Made by a program: the position numbers and the translations under genes
Shown: piece after piece, positions 45,925 to 54,803 of the stretch
How positions within the stretch are numbered: the first letter of the stretch is position 1
Layout of the letters: each line of letters opens with the position of its first letter
Notes under the pieces: generated by a model
What the model was told of the DNA's origin: nothing
The model's input: the letters and a program-made list of their open reading frames with translations, nothing else
The model's database searches: none
Assembly (NCBI GenBank): GCA_016218215.1
Contig: JACREM010000047.1
Location: 1-55,818 of the forward strand
Length of the DNA: 55,818 nucleotides
Direction: 5' to 3'
DNA from: Candidatus Gottesmanbacteria bacterium
GTDB taxonomy: Bacteria > Patescibacteriota > Microgenomatia > UBA10105 > UBA927

Positions 45925-46741
45925 AAAAATAGCAGTCATTGGTGGAGGCCATATTGGTCAAGCTTTAGTGGAAGGCTTTATCAACAGTGGCAAAATTTAC
46001 GGTAATCAAATTATTATTTCTAACCCTTCTTTGTCAAAACTTACTCACTTGGAAAAATACGGTGTTGAACTAACTTCAGATAATAAAACTGCTGCAGAAA
46101 AGGCAGATTACGTTTTTCTGTCTGTAAAACCTCTGATAGTGGGAGTAGTCTTGAGAGAAATTAGTAGTTTATTAGAAGAGAAAATCGTTATTTCTTTAGC
46201 CGCTGTCGTCTCTATTTACAACCTGAAAAAATATGCTAAGAGAACAAATATAATCAGAGTCATGCCAAACATGGCAATTTCTTGCAATCAGGGAGTCATT
46301 GGATATTATGCAAGGGGGCATGATAAATTTCAGGTTAAGAAATTACTGTCTACTTTAGGAACTGTTATTAAAATGAAAAAGGAGGTAGATCTAGATCTTT
46401 TGACGTTACTTTCCGGATGCGGTCCTGCAATCGTCTCACAATTTATAGAATTGTTAGAAAATTACGGGATCAAAATTGGTTTATCTGCTGATGTAAGCCA
46501 AACGACGGCAACACTAACTTTTAAAGGTACGACAGCTATACTGGAACAGAAAAAACAATTACCAAGTCAGTTGATTCAGTCCGTATGTACTAAAGGAGGA
46601 ATAAGTGAAGCAATTTTAGATTCATTGAAGATGAATGGATTTCAAAGTACCTTTGACTATTCAATGGACTCAGGATTGAGTAAAATACGAGCATTGAAAG
46701 ATATGTATAATAAAAAGCAGGAGGAATATGGCAGCGATTGA
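45902..46741 (+). CDS. proC: Pyrroline-5-carboxylate reductase
   Basis: KIAVIGGGHIGQALVEGFINSG, VFLSVKPLIVGVVLREI, IRVMPNMAISCNQGVIGYYA, TLLSGCGPAIVSQFIE. Confidence 0.93.
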   Translation: MAMDTFDKKIAVIGGGHIGQALVEGFINSGKIYGNQIIISNPSLSKLTHLEKYGVELTSDNKTAAEKADYVFLSVKPLIVGVVLREISSLLEEKIVISLAAVVSIYNLKKYAKRTNIIRVMPNMAISCNQGVIGYYARGHDKFQVKKLLSTLGTVIKMKKEVDLDLLTLLSGCGPAIVSQFIELLENYGIKIGLSADVSQTTATLTFKGTTAILEQKKQLPSQLIQSVCTKGGISEAILDSLKMNGFQSTFDYSMDSGLSKIRALKDMYNKKQEEYGSD

Positions 46742-47063
46742 TGATTTTAATCAGTTAGATATACGGGTCGGAAAAATTATAGAAGTTAATGAGTTTCCAG
46801 AGGCGAGGAAACCGTCATATAAACTGACGATTGATTTTGGTTCTGAGATTGGCATAAAGCATTCCAGTGCCCAACTCGTGAAACATTACACAAAAGAGGA
46901 GCTACTGAATAAAAAAGTGTTGGGTGTAGTCAATTTTCCTCCACGACAGATTGGGCCTTTTATTTCCGAGTCTCTGACGCTCGGAGTGCCGGATGAAAAC
47001 CATGACTGTATATTAGTGGCGCCAGATAAAGACTTTGCTGTTATTGGCGGTAAACTGTATTAA
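46728..47063 (+). CDS. csaA: CsaA-like tRNA-binding domain protein
   Basis: FNQLDIRVGKIIEVNEFPEARKPSYKLTIDFGSEIGIKHSSAQLVKHYTKEELLNKKVLGVVNFPPRQIGPFISESLTLGV. Confidence 0.92.
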   Translation: MAAIDDFNQLDIRVGKIIEVNEFPEARKPSYKLTIDFGSEIGIKHSSAQLVKHYTKEELLNKKVLGVVNFPPRQIGPFISESLTLGVPDENHDCILVAPDKDFAVIGGKLY

Positions 47064-47084
47064 GATAGTCTTAGGAGACAAATT

Positions 47085-48539
47085 ATGGCAAAAGTTTTTG
47101 AAAAAAAGGAACTCAAGAAAAAATCTGAAAATCTTTCCGATTGGTATACGGATGTGGTGCTCAAGGCGGAGCTTGCAGATTATGGCCCTGCAAAAGGCAC
47201 TATGGTCATACGTCCCTATGGCTACGCTATCTGGGAAAGATTACAGCATATATTAGACACCATGTTTAAAGAATATGGTGTGGTAAATGCATACTTTCCG
47301 CTTTTTATCCCATACTCATTTTTAGAGAAAGAAAAAGAACACATGAAAGGGTTTTCCCCGGAGCTTGCCATAGTAACTCATGGTGGAGGGGAAAAACTTA
47401 AAGAGCCTCTCGTGGTGCGGCCCACGTCCGAAACGATTATGTATCACATGTATGCAAAATGGATTCAAAGCTATAGAGATCTACCGGTTCTCATAAACCA
47501 ATGGAATAACGTCGTACGCTGGGAAATGCGAACCTATTTATTTTTACGAACAACAGAATTTTTATGGCAGGAAGGACATACTGCACATGAAACTGAAGTT
47601 GACGCGATAAGAATGCAGGAAGCCGCACTTGCATGGTACCAAAAAGCATATGAAGAGTATTATGCAGTTCCAGTGATAGCAGGAATAAAAAGCAATAAGG
47701 AGAAATTTGCTGGAGCGAAAACGACATATACGGTTGAAGCACTTATGCCGGATGGCAAAGCGCTTCAGGGAGCGACTTCACACAACTTAGGACAAAATTT
47801 TTCTAAAGTGTTTGACATAAAATTTCAAAATAGAAAAAGTCAGGAAGATTTTGCATGGCAAACATCATGGGGTTTTTCCACCCGAAGTCTAGGCGGATTA
47901 TTTCTTGTTCACGGAGACGATCAGGGACTCATACTGCCACCAAATATTGCGCCTATGCAGGTCATAGTGATGCCCATTCGTAAATCCGATCTTTCAAATG
48001 AACTCCTTGATGAGTATGTGCAAAATATTAAAGAAGCGCTTCTAAACGGCGGAGTGAGAGTAAAAGTGGATGCACGAGAGGAACCGAGTGTCGGTCGTAG
48101 ATTTAATGAATGGGAAGTAAAGGGAATACCAGTGAGATTTGAAATTGGTCATAAAGAGGCAGAGGACAATACGGTCACACTCGTCCGAAGAGATACAGGT
48201 GAAAAAACAGTGGTCAAACGAAGCGATATGCTTGTCACCGTCGAAAAGGTACTAAAAACTATACAGGACGATTTATTTGAGAAAGCGAAAACTTTTCGTG
48301 ATAAACATACCCATGAAGTTAGTACCTATGATGAGTTTAAAAAGATCATGGAGACATCCAGAGGGTTTATCAAAGCGTTCTGGTGCGAAAATGCCCATTG
48401 TGAAACCGCGATAAAAGAAGAAACAAAGGCCTCCACACGCTGTTTGCCGCTTGAAGATATTGATAAAAATCTTGATGGAGTTTGTGTAAAATGCGGAGCG
48501 AAAGCGATACACAAATGGCTCTTTGCACAGGCCTATTAA
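47085..48539 (+). CDS. proS: Prolyl-tRNA synthetase (archaeal/eukaryotic-like, no INS editing domain)
   Basis: LSDWYTDVVLKAELADYGPAKGTMVIRPYGYAIWERLQ, VVRPTSETIMYHMYAKWIQSYRDLPVLINQWNNVVRWEMRT, FLWQEGHTAHET. Confidence 0.95.
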   Translation: MAKVFEKKELKKKSENLSDWYTDVVLKAELADYGPAKGTMVIRPYGYAIWERLQHILDTMFKEYGVVNAYFPLFIPYSFLEKEKEHMKGFSPELAIVTHGGGEKLKEPLVVRPTSETIMYHMYAKWIQSYRDLPVLINQWNNVVRWEMRTYLFLRTTEFLWQEGHTAHETEVDAIRMQEAALAWYQKAYEEYYAVPVIAGIKSNKEKFAGAKTTYTVEALMPDGKALQGATSHNLGQNFSKVFDIKFQNRKSQEDFAWQTSWGFSTRSLGGLFLVHGDDQGLILPPNIAPMQVIVMPIRKSDLSNELLDEYVQNIKEALLNGGVRVKVDAREEPSVGRRFNEWEVKGIPVRFEIGHKEAEDNTVTLVRRDTGEKTVVKRSDMLVTVEKVLKTIQDDLFEKAKTFRDKHTHEVSTYDEFKKIMETSRGFIKAFWCENAHCETAIKEETKASTRCLPLEDIDKNLDGVCVKCGAKAIHKWLFAQAY

Positions 48540-48548
48540 TCAAAAGAT

Positions 48549-49379
48549 ATGAAAACAATTATTGTTCACATCGGTCCTGACCTAGATGCGATAACAAGTA
48601 TCTGGCTCGTAAAAACATTTTTTCCGGGATGGATCGAAGCCTCTATAGGATTTGTGCCAGCAGGAAAAACTCTCAAAGACTTGCCGCCGGATGACAACGG
48701 AGAAATTCTTCACCTAGATACAGGTTTTGGAAGATATGATCACCATCAGACGGATGCAGATATCTGTGCGTCTACACTCGTTTACGAAGAGATAAAAAAG
48801 AATTCCGGGAAAGACCCTGCTCTTGAACGTATTGTTTCTCTTGTAAATGACGTAGATCATTTTAAAGAGGTGTATTATCCAAACCCCACAGCTGATTACT
48901 GGGAATTTTCTCTCATCGGCCAGATAGACGGATGGAGATTTTTGTATTCCGAAGATCCACAAAAAATTGTCGCCCTTGGCATGGACTGCCTTGATGCTAT
49001 ATACAAAATGTTTCAAAACAAAATATGGGCAGAAAAGGAGATCAAAGAAATCGGAAAAGAATTTGACACCAAATGGGGGAAAGCTCTTGGGATCGAGACG
49101 GTAAACGACGAAGTGGTACACCTGGCTCAAAAAATGGGATATATGGTCGTCATCCGAAAAGATCCAAATAAAGGATACATGCGCTTAAAGTCCCGGCCCG
49201 AGCCTGATATTGATCTTTCTGAGGCGTATGAAAAATTTAAAAAGGATGAACCGGACGCAACGTGGTTTCTTCATGCGAGTAAGCACATGGTCCTCAATGG
49301 CAGCGCCAAAAATCCTGACATGAAACCAACAAAAAAAAGTCTCGACGAACTCATTTCTGTCCTGAAAATTCACAGATAG
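48549..49379 (+). CDS. DHH-like phosphoesterase domain protein of unknown function
   Basis: VHIGPDLDAITSIWLVKTFFPGW, FVPAGKTLKDLPPDDNGEILHLDTGFGRYDHHQTDADICASTLVYEEI. Confidence 0.65.
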   Translation: MKTIIVHIGPDLDAITSIWLVKTFFPGWIEASIGFVPAGKTLKDLPPDDNGEILHLDTGFGRYDHHQTDADICASTLVYEEIKKNSGKDPALERIVSLVNDVDHFKEVYYPNPTADYWEFSLIGQIDGWRFLYSEDPQKIVALGMDCLDAIYKMFQNKIWAEKEIKEIGKEFDTKWGKALGIETVNDEVVHLAQKMGYMVVIRKDPNKGYMRLKSRPEPDIDLSEAYEKFKKDEPDATWFLHASKHMVLNGSAKNPDMKPTKKSLDELISVLKIHR

Positions 49380-49463
49380 AAACTCTGTTCCAATTACGCT
49401 ATAATCATAGAAAGAAGTTCAGTGGGATCACTACTGAACGAAGGGGGGTGTTTTTTAATTTTT

Positions 49464-49655
49464 ATGGTATTTGTCAAGGCACAACCAGGAGATACAGCAG
49501 ATACTCTTATTCGTAAATTTACACGTAAAGTTCTCACAGAGGGCATATTGCAGGATCTAAAAAAGCGAGAATTCTATCAAAAGCCGGCAGAAGTTCGAAA
49601 AGAGCAGAACAAAGAACTGAAAAAACGCATCCGTCACGCAAATAAGAGCTATTAA
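49464..49655 (+). CDS. rpsU: 30S ribosomal protein S21
   Basis: MVFVKAQPGDTADTLIRKFTRKVLTEGILQDLKKREFYQKPAEVRKEQNKELKKRIRHANKSY. Confidence 0.9.
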   Translation: MVFVKAQPGDTADTLIRKFTRKVLTEGILQDLKKREFYQKPAEVRKEQNKELKKRIRHANKSY

Positions 49656-49661
49656 TTACGT

Positions 49662-50108
49662 ATGCTACGAGAACAAATCAAAGAACAAATGCTTGCGTCT
49701 TTGAAAGACCATGATAAAGCGAAAGTAGAAACGCTCAGATTCTTGTTGGCCGGAATACAGCAAGCAGCGATAGCCAAATATGGCAATCTTTCGGATAGCA
49801 AGCTCTCAGATGCTGACGTATTGGATGTTATAAAAAAACAAGTAAAATCACATAAAGAGTCTATTTTTGCATTTAAAGAGGCCAAAAGAGCTGAGCTTGT
49901 TGAGAAGGAAACACAGGAACTTGCAATGTTAGAAGCATATCTGCCTTCTCAGATATCAGATGAGAAACTTATTGAAATGTTATCCCCAATAGTACAAAGC
50001 GGCGAGAAGAATTTTGGCCTTCTCATGAAGCTTGCTATGGAGAAAGTTGCCGGTAAGGCAGACGGATCCCGCGTTTCTCTCATATTAAAATCATTAATCC
50101 AAAAATAA
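49662..50108 (+). CDS. yqeY: GatB/YqeY domain protein
   Basis: LREQIKEQMLASLKDHDKAKVETLRFLLAGIQQA, YLPSQISDEKLIEML, GLLMKLAMEKVAGKADGSRVS. Confidence 0.92.
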   Translation: MLREQIKEQMLASLKDHDKAKVETLRFLLAGIQQAAIAKYGNLSDSKLSDADVLDVIKKQVKSHKESIFAFKEAKRAELVEKETQELAMLEAYLPSQISDEKLIEMLSPIVQSGEKNFGLLMKLAMEKVAGKADGSRVSLILKSLIQK

Positions 50109-50115
50109 AATATTC

Positions 50116-50511
50116 ATGATTAATGTTCTCTTCCGCACAGAGTCTCACTATCCTGTCGATAGGAAAAAGATAGTAGAAAGCGTCACCCAAAGCCTTTCCA
50201 AAAAAGTAAAGAGCAAAACAGAGGTGAGTATATCTATCATTGGCGATAGGCTCATGAAAAGACTCAATAGTACGTACCGAAAAAAAGATACCACTACAGA
50301 CGTTCTCTCATTTCCGCAAAATGATCCTTCCGTACTCATGGCACCATTTGTCGATCCGCCTGACGGAATCTTATATCTTGGAGATATCCTCGTTTCGTTT
50401 CCTATGGCAGTAAAAGAAGCAGGGGAAGAAAATAAGCTAGTGGATGATACAATTGTTGAACTTGTGCTCCATGGACTGGATCATCTTTTAGGTATCCATC
50501 ACCCGGAATAG
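50116..50511 (+). CDS. ybeY: rRNA maturation RNase YbeY
   Basis: RLNSTYRKKDTTTDVLSFPQND, LYLGDILVSFPMAVKEA, LVLHGLDHLLGIHHPE. Confidence 0.93.
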   Translation: MINVLFRTESHYPVDRKKIVESVTQSLSKKVKSKTEVSISIIGDRLMKRLNSTYRKKDTTTDVLSFPQNDPSVLMAPFVDPPDGILYLGDILVSFPMAVKEAGEENKLVDDTIVELVLHGLDHLLGIHHPE

Positions 50512-50554
50512 CTTTATGAGCTCAACAACATGTTGAACTTTATAACTTATTACT

Positions 50555-51964
50555 ATGTCTTTTTATAGAACATATCGACCACAGACGATTGAAGAACTTG
50601 ATACAAAGGCAGTACGGGATTACGTACTCTCACTTCTTAAAAAAGACAAAAGCACACTGCCGCATGCATATGTACTCACGGGCCCAAAGGGCATAGGCAA
50701 AACGACGACCGCGCGACTCATCGCCAAGATTTTTAACTGCGTAAGGCCAATTAAATCCGGCGAACCCTGCGGAACATGCGACCAATGTACTGCTATTGCC
50801 AAAGGGCAGCACATGGATGTACTTGAGATCGACGCGGCAAGCAATACCGGTGTAGACAACATCAGAGAACTTCGCGACAGTATCAGCCTTACTCCGGGCA
50901 GCGGGGCATATAAGATATACATCATTGACGAGGTGCACATGCTTTCCACAGGAGCATTTAATGCACTCTTAAAAACGCTCGAAGAGCCTCCGGCTCACGC
51001 GATATTCATCCTCGCGACGACTGATCAGCAAAAAGTACCCGCCACCATCATTTCCCGATGCGTGAGGCTTCAATTTCAAAAAGCGGAAAAACAGGATATT
51101 CAAAGGGCTTTGGAGCGAATCATTGCAACGGAAAAAATTAGCATAGAACCGGATGCACTTTCTCTGATAGTAAATAGCGCAGATGGTTCATATCGCGATG
51201 CTGTAAAAAATTTAGAGCAATCAGCGCTTGCAGACGAAAAAATCACTCAAGAACACGTGTCAGAAACACTTTCTCTCTCAGACTCCTCCATCGTCCATGA
51301 GTATCTGGCTGCAGTAAAGGAAAAAAATGCACCAAAGGGACTCAAAATTTTAAACGATCTTCAAATTTCAGGAACAGATATAAAAATATTTATCTCTTCG
51401 TGCCTTTCGTATCTGGAAATCGAGTTTGTGCATCAAGCGTTGAACAAAACAAATACTCTCGAACTTACCCAAATCATCAACACGCTTATAAGCGCGTATG
51501 GAAACTTACGCATAAGTCCCATACCATTATTGCCTCTTGAAATTGCAACGATAGAAATCTGCAATCTCCCTACTACACCAGTCTTACCGACAAAAAACAC
51601 GCCGCCTCACACTCCATCGGTCTTAAAAGAAAAAGCAACCGCACCCAAAGAGGCAGAATCTCAGAAGAATGAATCTGAACAACATATTAAATCTGAAGAA
51701 AACGATCTTCTGACAATAGACACATTCAGCGAATGTTGGAAAGATTTTATAGAAGCCATGAAAGAGTATAATCATTCAATTAGCGGAGTATTGCGCTCAA
51801 CTCGGCCCAAGAGTGTAACTAAAGACACTGTCGTCATAGAGGCTTTTTATCCGTTTCATAAAGAAAAATTGTCCGTAGCACCCGTGCGAGAAGCACTTGC
51901 GCTTACCATAAAAAAATTGTTTGGAACCAAGGTCAACGTTGAGATTGTTCTCGGAAAAAAGTAA
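50555..51964 (+). CDS. dnaX: DNA polymerase III gamma/tau subunit
   Basis: FYRTYRPQTIEELDTKAV, HAYVLTGPKGIGKTTTARLIAKIFNC, CGTCDQCTAIAKGQHMDVLEIDAASNTGVDNIRELRD, IIDEVHMLSTGAFNALLKTLEEPP. Confidence 0.96.
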   Translation: MSFYRTYRPQTIEELDTKAVRDYVLSLLKKDKSTLPHAYVLTGPKGIGKTTTARLIAKIFNCVRPIKSGEPCGTCDQCTAIAKGQHMDVLEIDAASNTGVDNIRELRDSISLTPGSGAYKIYIIDEVHMLSTGAFNALLKTLEEPPAHAIFILATTDQQKVPATIISRCVRLQFQKAEKQDIQRALERIIATEKISIEPDALSLIVNSADGSYRDAVKNLEQSALADEKITQEHVSETLSLSDSSIVHEYLAAVKEKNAPKGLKILNDLQISGTDIKIFISSCLSYLEIEFVHQALNKTNTLELTQIINTLISAYGNLRISPIPLLPLEIATIEICNLPTTPVLPTKNTPPHTPSVLKEKATAPKEAESQKNESEQHIKSEENDLLTIDTFSECWKDFIEAMKEYNHSISGVLRSTRPKSVTKDTVVIEAFYPFHKEKLSVAPVREALALTIKKLFGTKVNVEIVLGKK

Positions 51965-52003
51965 AATATACAAATTACAAATATACAAATTCACAATATT
52001 TAA
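51965..52003. repeat. Short-word A/T-rich repeat (ATATACAAATTACAAATATACAAATTCACAATATTT)
   Basis: Iterated TACAAAT words between dnaX and ybaB. Confidence 0.7.
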
Positions 52004-52019
52004 ACAAAGGAGTAATACT

Positions 52020-52292
52020 ATGATGAACCCATTTAAAATGCTTGGAGATATGAATGAGATGAGAAAGCAGGCAGGAACCATACAAAAAGCACTCGAAGAA
52101 CAGGTGTTTGATGTAGCATACGGAACCGTAAAAATAAAAATTACCGGAAATCAAAACGTCTTAAGCGTTACGGAAAATGGCGTTGAACGAAATGACATCC
52201 GTACTGCTATAAATGATGCTATCAAAAAATCCCAGCAGGCAGCAGCAGGAAAACTCATGGAACTTTCCAAAAGCATGGGACAGGGACAGTAA
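52020..52292 (+). CDS. ybaB: YbaB/EbfC nucleoid-associated protein
   Basis: MMNPFKMLGDMNEMRKQAGTIQKALEEQVFDVAYGTVKIKITGNQNVLSV; SD AAAGGAG; downstream of dnaX. Confidence 0.9.
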   Translation: MMNPFKMLGDMNEMRKQAGTIQKALEEQVFDVAYGTVKIKITGNQNVLSVTENGVERNDIRTAINDAIKKSQQAAAGKLMELSKSMGQGQ

Positions 52293-52327
52293 TAGTTTAA
52301 TGAAAAGTGAAAAATTGACTCAATACA

Positions 52328-53281
52328 ATGAACATATTAGTTACTGGAACGCTGGGATATGACTACATCATGGACTTTGACGGGCTCTTCGCCGAGAGAA
52401 TCATGCCGGAGCGTGTTCATAATCTGTCGTTAAGCTTCCTCGTAGATTCACTTTCAAAACAGCGCGGCGGAACAGCAGGAAACATAGCATACTCTCTTCA
52501 TCTTCTCAAGCTTTCACCGTTACTGCTTTCATCTGCGGGCAATGACTTCGGACCATATTTTAAGGAAATAAAACAACTTCGAATGAATACCAAAGGGATA
52601 TCTTTACATAGAGATGTCTCAACTGGATCGTACTTTGTCGTTACAGACAAAGCAGACAATCAGATAGGTTCGTTTTATATCGGTGCTTCAAAATACAACA
52701 AAGATATTTCTTTTTTACCATATATTCAAAAAAAATATCCAAACGATTCGTTTGCCATTATTTCGCCAAACATCCCTGATGCAATGAAAAAATATGTCAG
52801 AGAGTGTCTTACACTCAAAATCCCCTATATGTACGACCCGGCGTTTCAGATTGGAAGCATTGAACCTGATGAATTAAAAAAGGGGATAACTGGAGCTACT
52901 ATCGTCATAGCAAATGACTACGAAATAGGACTCATGCAGGATCGCCTTGAGATGACCCACGAAGAACTTATTGCCGAGGCAGGCATACTCATTACTACCC
53001 TTGGAAGTCGCGGATCGATCATCGAAACCATGAAAGATGCAATTCATATAAAGCCTGCAAAACCGAAGGAAATTCTTGACCCCACCGGAGCAGGAGATGC
53101 CTACAGAGCCGGATTTATCACAGGATTTCTAAAAAAATTTGATCTACCTACTTGCGGTCAGATGGGTTCTGTCACAGCCGCATATACGGTTGAAGCGTAT
53201 GGTACTCAAACACATGTGTTTACCGTAAAGGATTTTTGTTTGAGGTATGAAGAAAATTTTTATGACTCATTATTACTCTAA
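52328..53281 (+). CDS. PfkB-family carbohydrate/nucleoside kinase (adenosine kinase-like)
   Basis: GTLGYDYIMDFDGLFAERIMPERVHNLSLSFLVDSLSKQRGGTAGNIAYSLHLL, ITTLGSRGSII, DPTGAGDAYRAGFITGFL. Confidence 0.87.
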   Translation: MNILVTGTLGYDYIMDFDGLFAERIMPERVHNLSLSFLVDSLSKQRGGTAGNIAYSLHLLKLSPLLLSSAGNDFGPYFKEIKQLRMNTKGISLHRDVSTGSYFVVTDKADNQIGSFYIGASKYNKDISFLPYIQKKYPNDSFAIISPNIPDAMKKYVRECLTLKIPYMYDPAFQIGSIEPDELKKGITGATIVIANDYEIGLMQDRLEMTHEELIAEAGILITTLGSRGSIIETMKDAIHIKPAKPKEILDPTGAGDAYRAGFITGFLKKFDLPTCGQMGSVTAAYTVEAYGTQTHVFTVKDFCLRYEENFYDSLLL

Positions 53282-53465
53282 AAACACGTGTTATACTCGT
53301 GATTCACTGCTTCTGGTGCATTTAGTGCCCTATAATTGTTCTATAATTGATGAAATCCGGAGGAATGCACAGAGGATAATCGTACAAAAAACTCCTTGAC
53401 TCATAGTTCTCTAGGGTATACAAAGGGTGGGTAACAAAAATGAATAGAAGAAAGGAATACATCGT

Positions 53466-54734
53466 ATGAGTAAATACTTAAAACACAACGTGAAGGATCT
53501 GAATCTTTCAAAAGATGGTAAGCTTAAAATAGAATGGGCAGATCAGAACATGCCCGTACTAAAACAAATTCGCGAAGAATTTGCCAAAAATAAGCCGCTC
53601 AAAGGCATATCTATCGGCGCATGTCTTCATGTTACAAGCGAAACTGCCAATCTTATGCTCACATACAAAGCCGGCGGAGCTGATGTATCGCTTTGTGCAA
53701 GTAATCCTCTCTCAACACAGGACAGTGTCGCCGCATCTCTTGTTTCGGATTATGGCATACCTGTCTTTGCGATACATGGTGAAGATAAAAAAACATATTA
53801 CAAACATCTAAACAATGTTTTAGACTTTCGGCCCATGCTTACCGCCGACGACGGAGCGGATCTTGTAGCACTTCTTCATACCGAGAGAACACAACAACTC
53901 AGCGGTATGCTTGGAAGCGCGGAAGAAACTACAACCGGCGTCATACGCCTAAAGGCCATGGCTCGAGACGGAGCGTTAAGGCTTCCGGTACTCGCAGTAA
54001 ACGATAGCGATACAAAACACATGTTTGACAACAGATACGGTACTGGACAATCGACGGTAGACGGAATCGTTCGCGCAACCAATATCTTACTTGCAGGCAA
54101 AAGAGCGGTAGTGTGCGGATACGGATGGTGCGGCAGGGGCATAGCATCAAGGCTTCGGGGTCTTGGAGCCATTGTCACAGTAACAGAAGTTGATAGCGTC
54201 AAGGCCCTGGAAGCCGCAATGGATGGTTTTAGCGTCGATCAGATCTCGCGGGCAGTTCGATATGCTGATCTTATTATTACCGCAACCGGAGACAAAGAGG
54301 TGGTAAATATCGGCAGCATGAAAAAAATGAAGGAAGGCGCAATTATTGCAAATTCTGGTCATTTTAACGTGGAATTTGACTACGATGGGATGGTAAAATT
54401 TGCAAAGGCACGACGCACACTTCGAAATTCTCTCGAAGAGCTTACTCTTCCCGGCGGGAAACGAATTTATGCTCTGGCTGAGGGAAGGCTGGTCAACCTT
54501 GCGGCGGCGGAAGGACACCCAGCTGCAGTCATGGACATGAGTTTTGCAAATCAGGCTCTGGGTGCGGCATGGTTTTGCCACATGAAAGGAAAACTCAGGA
54601 CAAAAGTATACGTATTGCCAAAAGCGATAGATCAACGTGTAGCAAGACTCAAACTCAAGGCCATGAACATGCGCTTTGACAGATTAACCAAAGCGCAAAG
54701 GAAGTATCTTCATAGCTGGGAAGAAGGCACGTAA
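53466..54734 (+). CDS. ahcY: Adenosylhomocysteinase
   Basis: GISIGACLHVTSETANLMLTYKAGGADVSLCASNPLSTQDSVAASL, GTGQSTVDGIVRATNILLAGKRAVVCGYGWCGRGIASRLRGLGA, ATGDKEVVNIGSMKKMKEGAIIANSGHFNVE. Confidence 0.96.
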   Translation: MSKYLKHNVKDLNLSKDGKLKIEWADQNMPVLKQIREEFAKNKPLKGISIGACLHVTSETANLMLTYKAGGADVSLCASNPLSTQDSVAASLVSDYGIPVFAIHGEDKKTYYKHLNNVLDFRPMLTADDGADLVALLHTERTQQLSGMLGSAEETTTGVIRLKAMARDGALRLPVLAVNDSDTKHMFDNRYGTGQSTVDGIVRATNILLAGKRAVVCGYGWCGRGIASRLRGLGAIVTVTEVDSVKALEAAMDGFSVDQISRAVRYADLIITATGDKEVVNIGSMKKMKEGAIIANSGHFNVEFDYDGMVKFAKARRTLRNSLEELTLPGGKRIYALAEGRLVNLAAAEGHPAAVMDMSFANQALGAAWFCHMKGKLRTKVYVLPKAIDQRVARLKLKAMNMRFDRLTKAQRKYLHSWEEGT

Positions 54735-54803
54735 AATAATCAACTGCTTCTTGCAATTATTAAATATGTGTCATATTATGCACTGTAATTCTGCCTCTTT
54801 CTC

